Assembly: GCA_002480525.1 (NCBI GenBank)
Contig: DLCH01000074.1
Location: forward strand, 98,095 to 142,991
Length of the DNA: 44,897 bases
Direction: 5' to 3'
Source of the DNA: Gammaproteobacteria bacterium UBA7803
GTDB lineage: Bacteria; Pseudomonadota; Gammaproteobacteria; Pseudomonadales; Azotimanducaceae
The position numbers and the translations under genes are program-made. This document shows, piece after piece, positions 33,118 through 40,567 of the stretch (within the stretch, counting starts at the first letter, position 1; each line of letters starts with the position of its first letter). Under the pieces are notes generated by a model. The model worked only from the letters and a program-made list of their open reading frames with translations, was not told the DNA's origin and did not search any database.

Positions 33118-33570
33118 TCAGCGGCTGCGGCGTTCGTCCAGCCACTGCCGGATCTCGGCCAGCCGGGGCAGCATCGCGGCGACCTCCCCGGGATCGAAAG
33201 TGCCGGTGAATTCCGCGAGCACCGGGAACATGGCGGCAATGGACTCGTCTCGGGCGGCACGGCCCGCCGGCGTGATCCGCACCAGCTTGCGCCGGCCGCT
33301 CGCCGGGTCCGGCATGACGGTCACGAAGCGCTTCTCGTCCAGGCGTTTCAGCGTGTTGGTCATCGCCCCCTTGCTGACCTGAAACGCCCGGGCCAGCCGC
33401 CCCGGGGTGGCCTCGTCGTCCACCCGCAGAAACCAGTTGAGCACCGAGAACTGGGACACCGTGAGCCCGTGGGGCAGGGTGCGCGCCATCTCGTTGCTGG
33501 TGAGCTGGGCGATGATGTTGATTTCGTTGAAGAACTGATAGGTCTGCTGGAGGCGGGATTCGGCGGGCAT
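33118..33570 (-). CDS. MarR-family transcriptional regulator
   Basis: A 150-residue winged-helix protein with the MarR layout. N-terminal dimer helices, L-T-V-S-Q-F-S-V-L-N-W-F-L near residue 42, A-R-A-F-Q-V-S-K-G-A-M-T-N-T-L-K-R-L as the reading helix and the wing D-P-A-S-G-R-R-K-L-V-R-I-T follow in order. The start is the ATG at 33570; a GTG three codons earlier is possible. It diverges from the small membrane protein at 33689, which it probably controls through the AT-rich intergenic region. The ligand is unknown. Confidence 0.9.
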   Translation of the reverse strand: MPAESRLQQTYQFFNEINIIAQLTSNEMARTLPHGLTVSQFSVLNWFLRVDDEATPGRLARAFQVSKGAMTNTLKRLDEKRFVTVMPDPASGRRKLVRITPAGRAARDESIAAMFPVLAEFTGTFDPGEVAAMLPRLAEIRQWLDERRSR

Positions 33571-33630
33571 GGCGGACACGGGCGATGGATTGGGTGAATT
33601 GTCGCCAATAACCGTTCGAGATAAAACAGT

Positions 33631-33659
33631 TTGAAATTGAACAATGTGTCGGCTAGGGT
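33631..33659 (+). promoter_or_regulatory. promoter in the MarR divergent region
   Basis: TTGAAA (33631-33636) and TAGGGT (33654-33659) lie 17 nt apart, before the membrane protein gene. The -35 is inside an imperfect AT-rich dyad (GTT...AAC, 33629-33642) that could be the MarR site. The intergenic region is much richer in A and T than its surroundings. Confidence 0.45.
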
Positions 33660-33688
33660 GATTGCCGGTAACGCCCGAGGAGCGGATG

Positions 33689-34093
33689 ATGCGGTGGATC
33701 CTGAGAATCGCCGGCGGTCTGGCAGCGCTGGTGGTGGCCGTCTTCGGCCTGCAGATGGTGGCTTCCGAGACCGGTGAGGTGGTGGTGCTGCACGCCACGG
33801 ACTCGGACGGGTCCGTGGCCGAAACCCGGCTCTGGGTGGTGGACCACGGGGGGCGTCAGTACCTGCGGGTCGGCGCCGACGGCTCGGGCTGGTACTCGCG
33901 GATCGCCGCCCGGCCGGAGATCCGCGTGGCGCGCGGGGGCCAGGCGGCCGACTACCTGGCCGTCGTCGAACCCGAGTCCAGCGAACGGATCAACGCGCTG
34001 ATGGCCCAGAAGTACGGCTGGCGGGATGACGTCATCGGCGCCCTGGTGGGCGGACGCGAGGGCTCGATCCCGATCCGGCTCGACCCGCGCTGA
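33689..34093 (+). CDS. small membrane-anchored protein, possible DUF385/nitroreductase-like
   Basis: A 134-residue protein with one N-terminal membrane segment (about residues 3-20). The rest resembles the split-barrel DUF385 or deazaflavin-dependent nitroreductase group: E-T-R-L-W-V-V-D-H-G-G-R-Q-Y-L-R-V-G, then W-Y-S-R-I-A-A-R-P-E-I-R-V and a C-terminal Y-G-W-R-D. The match is by eye and modest. The start is the second of two ATGs because GAGGAG lies 6 nt upstream. Its divergence from a MarR gene suggests control by a small ligand that it may bind or reduce. Confidence 0.7.
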   Translation: MRWILRIAGGLAALVVAVFGLQMVASETGEVVVLHATDSDGSVAETRLWVVDHGGRQYLRVGADGSGWYSRIAARPEIRVARGGQAADYLAVVEPESSERINALMAQKYGWRDDVIGALVGGREGSIPIRLDPR

Positions 34094-34186
34094 CCAGGCC
34101 CGCAGAACCGACCGGCGCGTGGCTGGAAATACCCCCCGACTTCTCCCAGAATACGCGGCCTTCGACGCTCACACGCGCGAACACCT

Positions 34187-34276
34187 GGAGAGGTGCCGGA
34201 GTGGTCGAACGGGCCTGACTCGAAATCAGGTGACCCCGCAAGGGGTCCCAGGGTTCGAATCCCTGCCTCTCCGCCA
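34187..34276 (+). tRNA. tRNA-Ser(CGA)
   Basis: A 90-nt tRNA with acceptor stem GGAGAGG (34187-34193) and CCTCTCC (34266-34272), discriminator G and encoded CCA (34274-34276). The anticodon stem CCTGA/TCAGG holds the loop CTCGAAA, so the anticodon is CGA. The long variable arm (GACCCC/GGGGTC) is typical of serine tRNAs. The 3' end is the attachment site of the element that follows. Confidence 0.97.
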
Positions 34277-34277
34277 A
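34263..34277 (+). other. attL core repeat in tRNA-Ser 3' end
   Basis: CTGCCTCTCCGCCAA, identical to 44842-44856. It includes the T-arm side of the acceptor stem and the CCA, so integration keeps the tRNA intact. Confidence 0.9.
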
Positions 34278-34382
34278 ATGCCCAATAAAAACAATGGGTT
34301 ACACTTACTTTCCCGGTCGTCCCCACGTAAGACCCTTCATAGCCTTGGCGCCTCCCACACACCAACGATGGGAGAAGACTCC

Positions 34383-34658
34383 ATGACACCCGAAAAAAGA
34401 CGCGCCCGGCTGGGCGATCCTGAAACCCTGAGCAGCTTCGAGCTTTCAGGCATGGCCCTGGAGATCGACGGCCTGCTAGCCCTCATTGAAACCCACTTCA
34501 GCCACGAGGTTGCCGACGCGGAAGATCCGCCGGCCTCTGCCTACCAAATGGGCCTGGAGCAGGTCGTCGTCGCAGCCAGGCAGAAGGCCAAGTATCTCTT
34601 CAGCGCCCTGGACTCCATCGAAACCTACGGTGCCCGGCCGGCGGGAGGGGAACAATGA
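34383..34658 (+). CDS. unknown 91-residue helical protein of the element edge
   Basis: A 91-residue acidic protein with no recognised family. GGGAGA lies about 7 nt before the ATG. It is largely helical: L-S-G-M-A-L-E-I-D-G-L-L-A-L-I-E-T-H-F (about 21-39) and G-L-E-Q-V-V-V-A-A-R-Q-K-A-K-Y-L-F-S-A-L (about 57-76). The same order of motifs occurs in the next protein (L-L-Y-L-E-G-S-F and G-L-R-L-I-L-S-Q-C), so the two may be paralogues. The genes overlap by 4 nt and are read away from attL, opposite to all other genes of the element, in the place where satellites often carry cargo. Confidence 0.75.
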   Translation: MTPEKRRARLGDPETLSSFELSGMALEIDGLLALIETHFSHEVADAEDPPASAYQMGLEQVVVAARQKAKYLFSALDSIETYGARPAGGEQ

Positions 34659-35029
34659 CCAGGCCAGCAACCCGCGTCGACGAAGAGGGCAAGGTGGAAT
34701 ACCTGGACGTCCACGGCGAACCGATGGACCACGACGGCCAGACCATGTACCGCCGGCAGGATCGGTACGAGTCCGCGATTCGAGAGAGCGGAGAGAGCTT
34801 CTTCATTCCTGACAGCCTCGCAGACGAGTTCTGGAGCACCACGGGTGATGACACTCTGTCCGCCGTAGCGAACGTGCTCTTGTACCTTGAAGGCTCCTTC
34901 GAAGGGAGAGAATCGGAGCTATCGAAGTCCGATCGAGATGGCCTGCGTTTGATCCTGAGCCAGTGCTCAGATCAGATCGACAAGGTCCTGGCGCTGCAGG
35001 CCGCGAAGCGAGCCTCGGAATCCCACTGA
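34655..35029 (+). CDS. unknown 124-residue protein coupled to the 91-residue protein
   Basis: The ATG overlaps the previous stop (ATGA). The N-terminal half has a beta-like stretch (V-E-Y-L-D-V-H-G-E-P-M and T-M-Y-R-R-Q-D-R-Y-E-S), then E-S-F-F-I-P-D-S-L-A-D-E-F-W. The C-terminal half (about 72-124) is helical with L-L-Y-L-E-G-S-F and D-G-L-R-L-I-L-S-Q-C-S-D-Q, and resembles the upstream protein in pattern. I do not recognise a family. A bidirectional hairpin terminator follows after 11 nt. Confidence 0.75.
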   Translation: MTRPATRVDEEGKVEYLDVHGEPMDHDGQTMYRRQDRYESAIRESGESFFIPDSLADEFWSTTGDDTLSAVANVLLYLEGSFEGRESELSKSDRDGLRLILSQCSDQIDKVLALQAAKRASESH

Positions 35030-35040
35030 CCCAGCGCCTC

Positions 35041-35063
35041 GCCCGGCTCCGTGCGAGCCGGGC
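35041..35063. terminator. hairpin between the convergent edge operon and the structural-like operon
   Basis: Perfect 8-bp arms GCCCGGCT (35041-35048) and AGCCGGGC (35056-35063) with a 7-nt loop, followed by ATTT. It lies between genes ending at 35029 (plus) and 35067 (minus). Confidence 0.75.
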
Positions 35064-35066
35064 ATT

Positions 35067-35591
35067 TCACAACCCTTCACGGGTCCCAAAAGCCGCGTGC
35101 ACACGACGACAGATCTCCTTGAATGCGGGCGATGTGGCCTTTTCCCGATATCCGCAGTCTGTCTCGGCAAACGCAGCATAGACATTGCCTTTGAGCAGCG
35201 TTCGCGCCATTTGCATTGGCTCGGCAAAGCATGTGAAGGACTCTCTAGGCTGGAGCCGGATGGGCAACGTCCGTTTTTGGTGCGGGTCCGTCAATCGCGG
35301 CGCTACGAGCACACCGCGGCGGGTCTCACCGCGAAACAAGACTCCGACCTCGTTGACTGTCACTGCGAATCCGCTGAGATTCACTACCTCGATTCCGACA
35401 TTGTTCATCTCGGGCGGGACATTCGCGCTAGTGGTGGAGATCACGCCGCCGTCGACATGGAGAAGAGCCTTTGGGGTTACCCGCAAGCGGACCTTGGTCT
35501 GCAGGTACCCGTGCACCGTGTTGAAGACGCCTAGCACAGCACCAACCAGGGCTGTGCTGAGCGTGAGGAGATCCAGCCACGAAACCTCCAT
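35067..35591 (-). CDS. unknown 174-residue membrane-anchored protein
   Basis: A 174-residue protein with one N-terminal hydrophobic segment (about residues 5-28, L-L-T-L-S-T-A-L-V-G-A-V-L-G-V-F-N) and a soluble remainder with beta-strand patterns (V-G-I-E-V-V-N-L-S-G-F-A-V-T-V-N-E-V-G-V). This layout is seen in small phage and satellite proteins that resemble immunoglobulin-fold domains, but I see no family. It is the last gene of the long minus-strand operon, 34 nt after the tape measure gene, and its base composition is the most AT-rich of the element. A lysis or exclusion role is only a guess. Confidence 0.7.
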   Translation of the reverse strand: MEVSWLDLLTLSTALVGAVLGVFNTVHGYLQTKVRLRVTPKALLHVDGGVISTTSANVPPEMNNVGIEVVNLSGFAVTVNEVGVLFRGETRRGVLVAPRLTDPHQKRTLPIRLQPRESFTCFAEPMQMARTLLKGNVYAAFAETDCGYREKATSPAFKEICRRVHAAFGTREGL

Positions 35592-35625
35592 GTCACCTGC
35601 CCCTTAGTTTCTTGTATGGGGGATT

Positions 35626-37608
35626 CTACTCCCGGAGTTCTATCGCCTGCCTGGAGCGTTCACTGAAGAGCGTCCCGTCGCCCTGCTCGACCGACACCTT
35701 GAGGTTGTCCGCCACTAGGCGGCTGAAATCGTCACCGCCGCCCGTGACTTCGATCCGGATCCGTGACTGGCTGCGCTCCGTGTCGGAAACGACCGGGATG
35801 TCCCGCACCGAGCCCTGGGCGATGAACCCGCCGCCACCTCCACCACCAGCGCTGGCGCCTGACGCGCCACCCTGGAAGCTGGTGGACTGGATCGAGGCGA
35901 TCATCGCGGCCGTGCGCGCGAGCGACAGCGCCGTGAAGGCAGCCGCTAAGGGTGGGCCGCCGACCTTCATCCCCTGCTCCCAGGCAGCCACAGCGGCCCC
36001 CTGGGCGCTGATCACGGCCTCAGCGAGCGCGAGGCCTTTCTGAATGTTGAACGCCGCCTTGGAGTTGGCCGCCACGCCCTGGGCAACAGACTGAGCCTCC
36101 TGAAGCAGCACCAGCCCCTTCTGCTTGGCCTGTGCCTTCTCGAAGTCCGCCAGAAACTTAACCTGGGCGGCAGCCACGCGATTGAAGCCAGCGCGAGCCT
36201 GCAACAGCCTGGCCTGGTTTCGCTCTTCCTGTTCGACCAGAGCCTGCTGCCGGCTATCTTCAAATCCGAGCTCCTGGGCCAACTCCTCTTCGAACCTGCG
36301 CTCGTTCGCCTCGAGGCGGGCTTGGAACAGCTCCTCTTCCCGTTCGAAACGTGCCTGGGCCTGGGCGTCCTCGAAACCGAGCGCTCGAGCAAGTTGATCG
36401 GCCCTGAGCTGCTCCTCTTCCGCGGCGATCGCCGCAGCCAGTTCGCGCGCTCCGCGGAGCCGAAGCTTCTGCTGGGTATCGAGGTACTCAGCCTCCTGGG
36501 TCAGCAAATTCTCGAAGTGCTTTGCGGCTCTATCCCTGGAGAGGTCCAAAGCTTCCTTCGTCGGAGTGGCGCCTGCTTCATCGGTAGGCGTCTGGGTACC
36601 GCCCACCTCGCCGGCATCCTGGTTGCGGAAGAACGCGAGCGCTTCCTTCGCGCCCTCTATCCTTAGGATGAGAGTGTCGACCTCAGCTTGCAGATCGTTG
36701 AAGTACCTCGAGCCAGGCGCAGCTTTCTGCAGCTCATTCTCCAGGCGCTCCCGCTGAAGGAACAGCCCGTCCAGTTGATCCTTCAGCTGCGTTTCCGGGC
36801 TGGCGGTGCCTGTAAGCACCTGGATCTTCTGAGCCAGTAGGTCGATCGTGTTGGCCAGGCTCTGGGTCGCTCCGACCTTCTGGTCGAGCAGGCTGAACGT
36901 TGAGCCCACGCTCACCTCGAGAGACGTAAACGCCCGGTCCAGATTGCTCGGGATCGCCTCGAACTCCGCCGCGATCTCTGGAGCCTGCCGCAGCAGGACG
37001 TTGATCACATCGTCCGCGAACAGCTTGCCCTCGATCACCATGGCGCGCAGCTCGCCCTGCGTGACCCCAAACCCGTCCGCGATCCGCTTCGCGAGCTCCG
37101 GCGTGTTCTCGACGATCGAGTTGAACTCCTCCGCCCGGAATACTCCGGCCGCGATCGCCTGGTTGAACTGGCGCAGGCCGTTACCCAGGGCCTCGTTGCT
37201 GGCACCACCGATCACGCCGAGCTGCTGCACCGTCTCCGTGAGGGTGAGCATCTGGGCATTCGTGGCACCGATGTCCTCCCGAACCCGGGACAGGGCCTGG
37301 AAGGTGTCGACGGTGCTCTCGAGCGCGATACCTGTGCTGATCGAGGTCGAGAGCAGCTGCGCCTGGACGGACTCGAAGTCGCCGGTGTCCTTCGTGGCCG
37401 TGCGAATCCGAGTCGAAAGCTGGTTGTATCGGTCGGCAAGCCTGGCGGCTTCTGTGATTCCAGCACCGATACCAAGGCCTCCCAAGGCTCCGGCGCCAAG
37501 CCGTGCTGCGCTTGTGAGACCGGCAAGAGATCGGTCGACGCTGCGGATGACAGCACGAGTCTTGTCTTGAGCCGTGATCTCAAACTCAGCTCGCGGTTTT
37601 CTAGGCAT
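35626..37608 (-). CDS. phage tape measure protein
   Basis: A 660-residue tape measure protein. The N-terminal part (about 60-240), with R-I-R-T-A-T-K-D-T-G-D-F, A-L-E-S-T-V-D-T-F-Q-A-L-S-R-V and F-R-A-E-E-F-N-S-I-V-E-N-T-P-E-L-A, matches the TIGR02675 tape measure domain. A long charged coiled coil (about 350-500) follows, then an Ala-rich segment and a Gly/Ala-rich stretch near 615. At 660 residues it would set a short tail of roughly 100 nm if the usual ~0.15 nm per residue applies. The ATG at 37608 overlaps the previous gene by 8 nt. No tube, terminator or baseplate gene accompanies it. Confidence 0.9.
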   Translation of the reverse strand: MPRKPRAEFEITAQDKTRAVIRSVDRSLAGLTSAARLGAGALGGLGIGAGITEAARLADRYNQLSTRIRTATKDTGDFESVQAQLLSTSISTGIALESTVDTFQALSRVREDIGATNAQMLTLTETVQQLGVIGGASNEALGNGLRQFNQAIAAGVFRAEEFNSIVENTPELAKRIADGFGVTQGELRAMVIEGKLFADDVINVLLRQAPEIAAEFEAIPSNLDRAFTSLEVSVGSTFSLLDQKVGATQSLANTIDLLAQKIQVLTGTASPETQLKDQLDGLFLQRERLENELQKAAPGSRYFNDLQAEVDTLILRIEGAKEALAFFRNQDAGEVGGTQTPTDEAGATPTKEALDLSRDRAAKHFENLLTQEAEYLDTQQKLRLRGARELAAAIAAEEEQLRADQLARALGFEDAQAQARFEREEELFQARLEANERRFEEELAQELGFEDSRQQALVEQEERNQARLLQARAGFNRVAAAQVKFLADFEKAQAKQKGLVLLQEAQSVAQGVAANSKAAFNIQKGLALAEAVISAQGAAVAAWEQGMKVGGPPLAAAFTALSLARTAAMIASIQSTSFQGGASGASAGGGGGGGFIAQGSVRDIPVVSDTERSQSRIRIEVTGGGDDFSRLVADNLKVSVEQGDGTLFSERSRQAIELRE

Positions 37609-37891
37609 TTGGTTTGTACCCCCAGGTCAGTAAGAGCGCGATGTGCGAAATTCTCGTTGCGAAGCCATCGGAGAGAACCAAGTCTCGAGTCCAGACGGGT
37701 GCGCGACTGCCATCCTGCAAGGGCACGTTGGCTGCCCGGATTAGGCCGCATCGACAGGTCACCTGGCGGGTGGCCCAGTCGTCCAGCAGCTCGCCGCTAC
37801 TCAGAATCAGCGTCAGCGCGTCGCGCTGGACGCCCGCTATTGGGCCGACCGCTACGTGGGCGCCGAAGACTGTTCCTTCAAAGGTCTCCAT
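37601..37891 (-). CDS. unknown 96-residue phage-like protein
   Basis: A 96-residue protein beginning at the ATG at 37891, which has GGAG 9 nt upstream. The frame opens further to a GTG at 38002, which would add 37 mostly basic residues without a ribosome site. Motifs are E-T-F-E-G-T-V-F-G-A-H-V-A, C-R-C-G-L-I-R-A-A-N and a C-terminal L-L-L-T-W-G-Y-K-P. Position before the tape measure gene is where tail assembly chaperones sit in phages, but I see no clear match. It overlaps the tape measure start. Confidence 0.65.
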   Translation of the reverse strand: METFEGTVFGAHVAVGPIAGVQRDALTLILSSGELLDDWATRQVTCRCGLIRAANVPLQDGSRAPVWTRDLVLSDGFATRISHIALLLTWGYKPNA

Positions 37892-38023
37892 GTTCTCTGT
37901 CTCCAGGACGAATGGTTGCCGGCCGCGACTTCGTTTCCCGAGGAACGCGTTCCCTGAATCCGCCGGCTCTCGCGGTTGCTTTTTGACACTGCGGTGACTC
38001 ACGAGTAAGACCGCTTCGGCACC

Positions 38024-38713
38024 TCAGGCGAGGTAGGAGCGGCCGCGCTGTTCCAGTTCGCGCTGCTGCTGCTCAGGCGTCATGGCCCGCGGCGGGTCAG
38101 ACTTCCGGAAACCCTTGATCAGTCTCCGCGCGAGATCTCGGACGTTGATCCGGGCGTTGTGCGGATCCTGGTGAGCCTGTGCTGCGCGCGGAACCATGCC
38201 CAGGGCCTCGACCATCGCCCGGTGCGTGTCCTCGGTGATCCCGTCGACCTCGATCCCGGCCTGCTCGGCAATCTGCCGCGCTGTCAGAAGCTCGCTCTTG
38301 AGCGCCTCGACTGCCGACCGAGCCGCAGCCTGCGCCTGGTTCGCTTTCTCGAGATCCCTGACGGCTCCCGGCAGTCGCTTCGCTGCCTCTTTCGCTCTGG
38401 GGCCCGCCTCTTTGACTCGAGCGGCGGTGATCGCCTTCGAAACGCGTTCGCGATGGAAGTACAGCAGTTCCGACGATGCCTGGAGTTGGTCCTCCCGCTG
38501 CTCGAGCTTGATCAGCTCGGCAGGGTCTCCGCTCTCCAGGGCCTCGGCTCGCGCGGGTTTGGGGTCTCCGTTGCCGTCGTATCCGAGGGATTCGATCTCG
38601 GCATTCGTCGATCGCAGCGCTCGCTGGATCTCTCGATGAAGCGCCTCACACGCGGATTCTGAGAGCTTACCGGCGTGTGCGGCTTCGGCTCGGTCTATCA
38701 GCTTGGTGTCCAT
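38024..38713 (-). CDS. unknown 229-residue coiled-coil protein
   Basis: A 229-residue, highly charged and largely helical protein with Ala- and Glu-rich heptads (R-D-L-E-K-A-N-Q-A-Q-A-A-A-R-S-A-V-E-A-L-K-S-E-L near residue 120). The C-terminus is R-A-M-T-P-E-Q-Q-Q-R-E-L-E-Q-R-G-R-S-Y-L-A. It follows the protease gene by 3 nt. In many phages the gene after the head protease is a scaffold; this would fit the composition, but no sequence match is seen and no capsid gene follows. Starts at ATG 38713. Confidence 0.72.
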   Translation of the reverse strand: MDTKLIDRAEAAHAGKLSESACEALHREIQRALRSTNAEIESLGYDGNGDPKPARAEALESGDPAELIKLEQREDQLQASSELLYFHRERVSKAITAARVKEAGPRAKEAAKRLPGAVRDLEKANQAQAAARSAVEALKSELLTARQIAEQAGIEVDGITEDTHRAMVEALGMVPRAAQAHQDPHNARINVRDLARRLIKGFRKSDPPRAMTPEQQQRELEQRGRSYLA

Positions 38714-38716
38714 GGC

Positions 38717-39646
38717 TCAATTCTCCAGGCAGGTGAAACAGGGCGAGGGATTGATTCCCTCGCCAGGTGAATGGGTGTTAGGCGCTCCGCAGTCCTGGCA
38801 TGTCCAGGTGGGCAACCCCGGTCGATACGCCATGGAGCTGCGGCGTTGGATTGCTGAGAGGCGCTGCGCCTCGTGTTCGAGGATCTCCCGGCGCCGGCGT
38901 CGGACCTCCAGGGCGAGGTCAATGTGGCGGTCAGTCAGGGTGGCTGGAAGTGCGATCTTGGTGCTTGGGGCCCGCTGCAGGACTGGCATCTGAGCGGCCG
39001 CAGCGAGGTTGGCGGAACGAAACTCGGCCGCGGCCGATGGGTCGTCTTGATCACGTAGCTGAGCCTCGATCGCCCACCGCGCGAAGTGAACCCTCGACGA
39101 CGACTGCGAGGGTCCTTCGGGCGGAGGGTCGGCGGGTGGTGCGATCTCGCTCACGAGGCGCATCTCCAAGGCAGCGTCGGCATCAACCCAGCTCTCCTGC
39201 GCCATCATGTCGCGAATGCGCTCGATGGCGATGCCTGAGCGCTCGGCGAGCAGCTCCGCGAGGGAGTCGTCGAGCTCCTCCATGGAGTCGGCGACGTCCC
39301 GCAGTTCCGACGCGTTGCCGACGGCGATTCTGCCCGCTTCGTGGATCATGATGTGGCCGTTTCGGGCGATTGCCCGGTCCGTACACGCCATGGCGATCAA
39401 AGCGCCGGCACTTGCTGCTCTATGGATCGTGCAGAAGACGCCGAACCGGAACTCCCTGAGGGCGTAGAAGATCGCCACCGCGGTGCCGGAATCTCCACCC
39501 GGACTGTCCAATACGAAGTGCGCGTCCTTCTGTTGGCGGCCGGCCTCCAGCAGGTGGTCCCGCACGCCGGTAAGAGTGATGTCTTCGCCGACGATGCCGG
39601 TCAGGGAGAATCGGTAGGTCTCGTCGGGGTCCATCTGTTCCATCAT
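38717..39646 (-). CDS. ClpP-like phage head-maturation protease with C-terminal zinc ribbon
   Basis: A 309-residue protein. The first ~190 residues are the ClpP-like fold of phage prohead proteases. L-D-S-P-G-G-D-S-G-T-A, then A-A-S-A-G-A with the nucleophilic Ser and I-M-I-H-E-A-G with the His are present, and M-M-A-Q-E-S-W-V-D-A-D-A-A-L replaces the usual Asp region as in phage members. A linker leads to a C-terminal C-Q-D-C...C-F-T-C zinc ribbon that I do not know in this family. GAGGAG lies 8 nt before the ATG. It normally matures a capsid protein; none is encoded here. Confidence 0.85.
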   Translation of the reverse strand: MMEQMDPDETYRFSLTGIVGEDITLTGVRDHLLEAGRQQKDAHFVLDSPGGDSGTAVAIFYALREFRFGVFCTIHRAASAGALIAMACTDRAIARNGHIMIHEAGRIAVGNASELRDVADSMEELDDSLAELLAERSGIAIERIRDMMAQESWVDADAALEMRLVSEIAPPADPPPEGPSQSSSRVHFARWAIEAQLRDQDDPSAAAEFRSANLAAAAQMPVLQRAPSTKIALPATLTDRHIDLALEVRRRRREILEHEAQRLSAIQRRSSMAYRPGLPTWTCQDCGAPNTHSPGEGINPSPCFTCLEN

Positions 39647-39648
39647 CG

Positions 39649-39879
39649 TCAGCGCTCCTCTGCTGCGGCTGGTGGCGCGTCCCGCTCCCAGGACGCCTGG
39701 AAGGTTGCCAGGTGCTCGCGGAGATCCCGAAACTCGCTCTCGAGGAGCTCCACAGCCTCGGGGTTGTCAGGTCCGAGCACGGCCGTCAGGTCTCGCTGCA
39801 GCTGCTCGATGCGGACCAGGTGACGCCACCGGATGCGCCGCATCAGGCGTGACGCCTCAGCCTTTGTCATCCACTCCAT
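39649..39879 (-). CDS. unknown 76-residue helical protein
   Basis: A small charged protein with one long helix (D-L-T-A-V-L-G-P-D-N-P-E-A-V-E-L-L-E and following). GGAGG lies 6 nt before the ATG at 39879, which overlaps the end of the terminase gene by 23 nt. The position between small terminase and protease is where a phage encodes large terminase and portal; this is far too small for either. It could be a head-tail or packaging adapter. No family recognised. Confidence 0.65.
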   Translation of the reverse strand: MEWMTKAEASRLMRRIRWRHLVRIEQLQRDLTAVLGPDNPEAVELLESEFRDLREHLATFQASWERDAPPAAAEER

Positions 39880-40378
39880 TCGGGTCCTCCGTGAGCTTGA
39901 GGTAGAGGGCCTCGCGAATGCTGTCGAGCACGTCCTCGACGAGCTGGATTGCCGGGCCCGGGAGGCCTGTCCGTCGCTCGAGCATGTCGGGCAGGGTCGA
40001 CAGTTCCCGATCGATCAGGGCGAACACTCGCGCGAACTCGGCCTCGACGTCGCGGGCGTCCATGAGCTCGCCGGCTGCCTCTCGCCACTTCAGCTCCTCC
40101 TGCTTTGATTGCCAGTAGGCCCTGGCGCGGAAGGGATCCAGCCTCTCGGGGTCGATCTCCTGGTCGCCGTTGGTGTTCTGGAGAAACTGGACGTAGGCCC
40201 GGACACATCCCGCCATGGGATACCGGCCCCTGCTGGCCTTCGGTAGGACGCCCTGGGCCGCGAGCTGCTGCACTCGGCGGTCAGTGATGCCCAGAAGGCC
40301 CGAAAGGAAGCCAGCCGACACCTCCGGGGACCCAGGGCCGCCGTCTTGCCAGCCAAAGAGATCGGCCGATTCACCCAT
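39857..40378 (-). CDS. phage terminase small subunit (Nu1-like)
   Basis: A 173-residue protein with an N-terminal winged helix-turn-helix (S-G-L-L-G-I-T-D-R-R-V-Q-Q-L-A-A-Q-G-V-L-P-K) followed by a helical part (K-Q-E-E-L-K-W-R-E-A-A-G-E-L-M-D-A) and a C-terminal oligomer helix. This is the Nu1/DUF1441 type of small terminase that binds packaging sites. No large terminase is in the element, so the protein would have to direct a helper phage enzyme to the satellite DNA, as TerS does in several satellites. The start at 40378 has a weak ribosome site. Confidence 0.83.
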   Translation of the reverse strand: MGESADLFGWQDGGPGSPEVSAGFLSGLLGITDRRVQQLAAQGVLPKASRGRYPMAGCVRAYVQFLQNTNGDQEIDPERLDPFRARAYWQSKQEELKWREAAGELMDARDVEAEFARVFALIDRELSTLPDMLERRTGLPGPAIQLVEDVLDSIREALYLKLTEDPNGVDDKG

Positions 40379-40567
40379 GCGAAGCGAAACCCTTGGGCCA
40401 TCTGAAAAGTCTGGAAGTCCGGGATCTTGCGCGCCCGTGGGTGGGGCCCTTCAGGAAGGACCCAACAGGGCGTGCAACGGCTGCAACACCCGACCCCCTT
40501 ATCCACGTCTCGCGCGCGCGCGCGTAACGCCTATATGGGGGCGTGCCGTTGCGGGCGTTGCACGTGG
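40379..40567. other. noncoding region with repeats, candidate replication origin
   Basis: This 189-nt gap between the helicase gene and the small terminase gene contains GTGCAACG (40472-40479) facing CGTTGCAC (40556-40563), a further CTGCAACAC copy next to the first and CGTTGCGGG near the second. A (CG)7 run lies at 40511-40524. Such repeats beside a P4-type primase-helicase suggest an origin or packaging region. It may also hold the promoter of the terminase operon. I saw no coding frame. Confidence 0.5.

Noticed and set aside
37892..38002. Longer N-terminus (GTG at 38002) for the gene before the tape measure
   Set aside because: No ribosome site and a random-looking basic extension; the ATG at 37891 has GGAG at a good distance. 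The choice is not certain.
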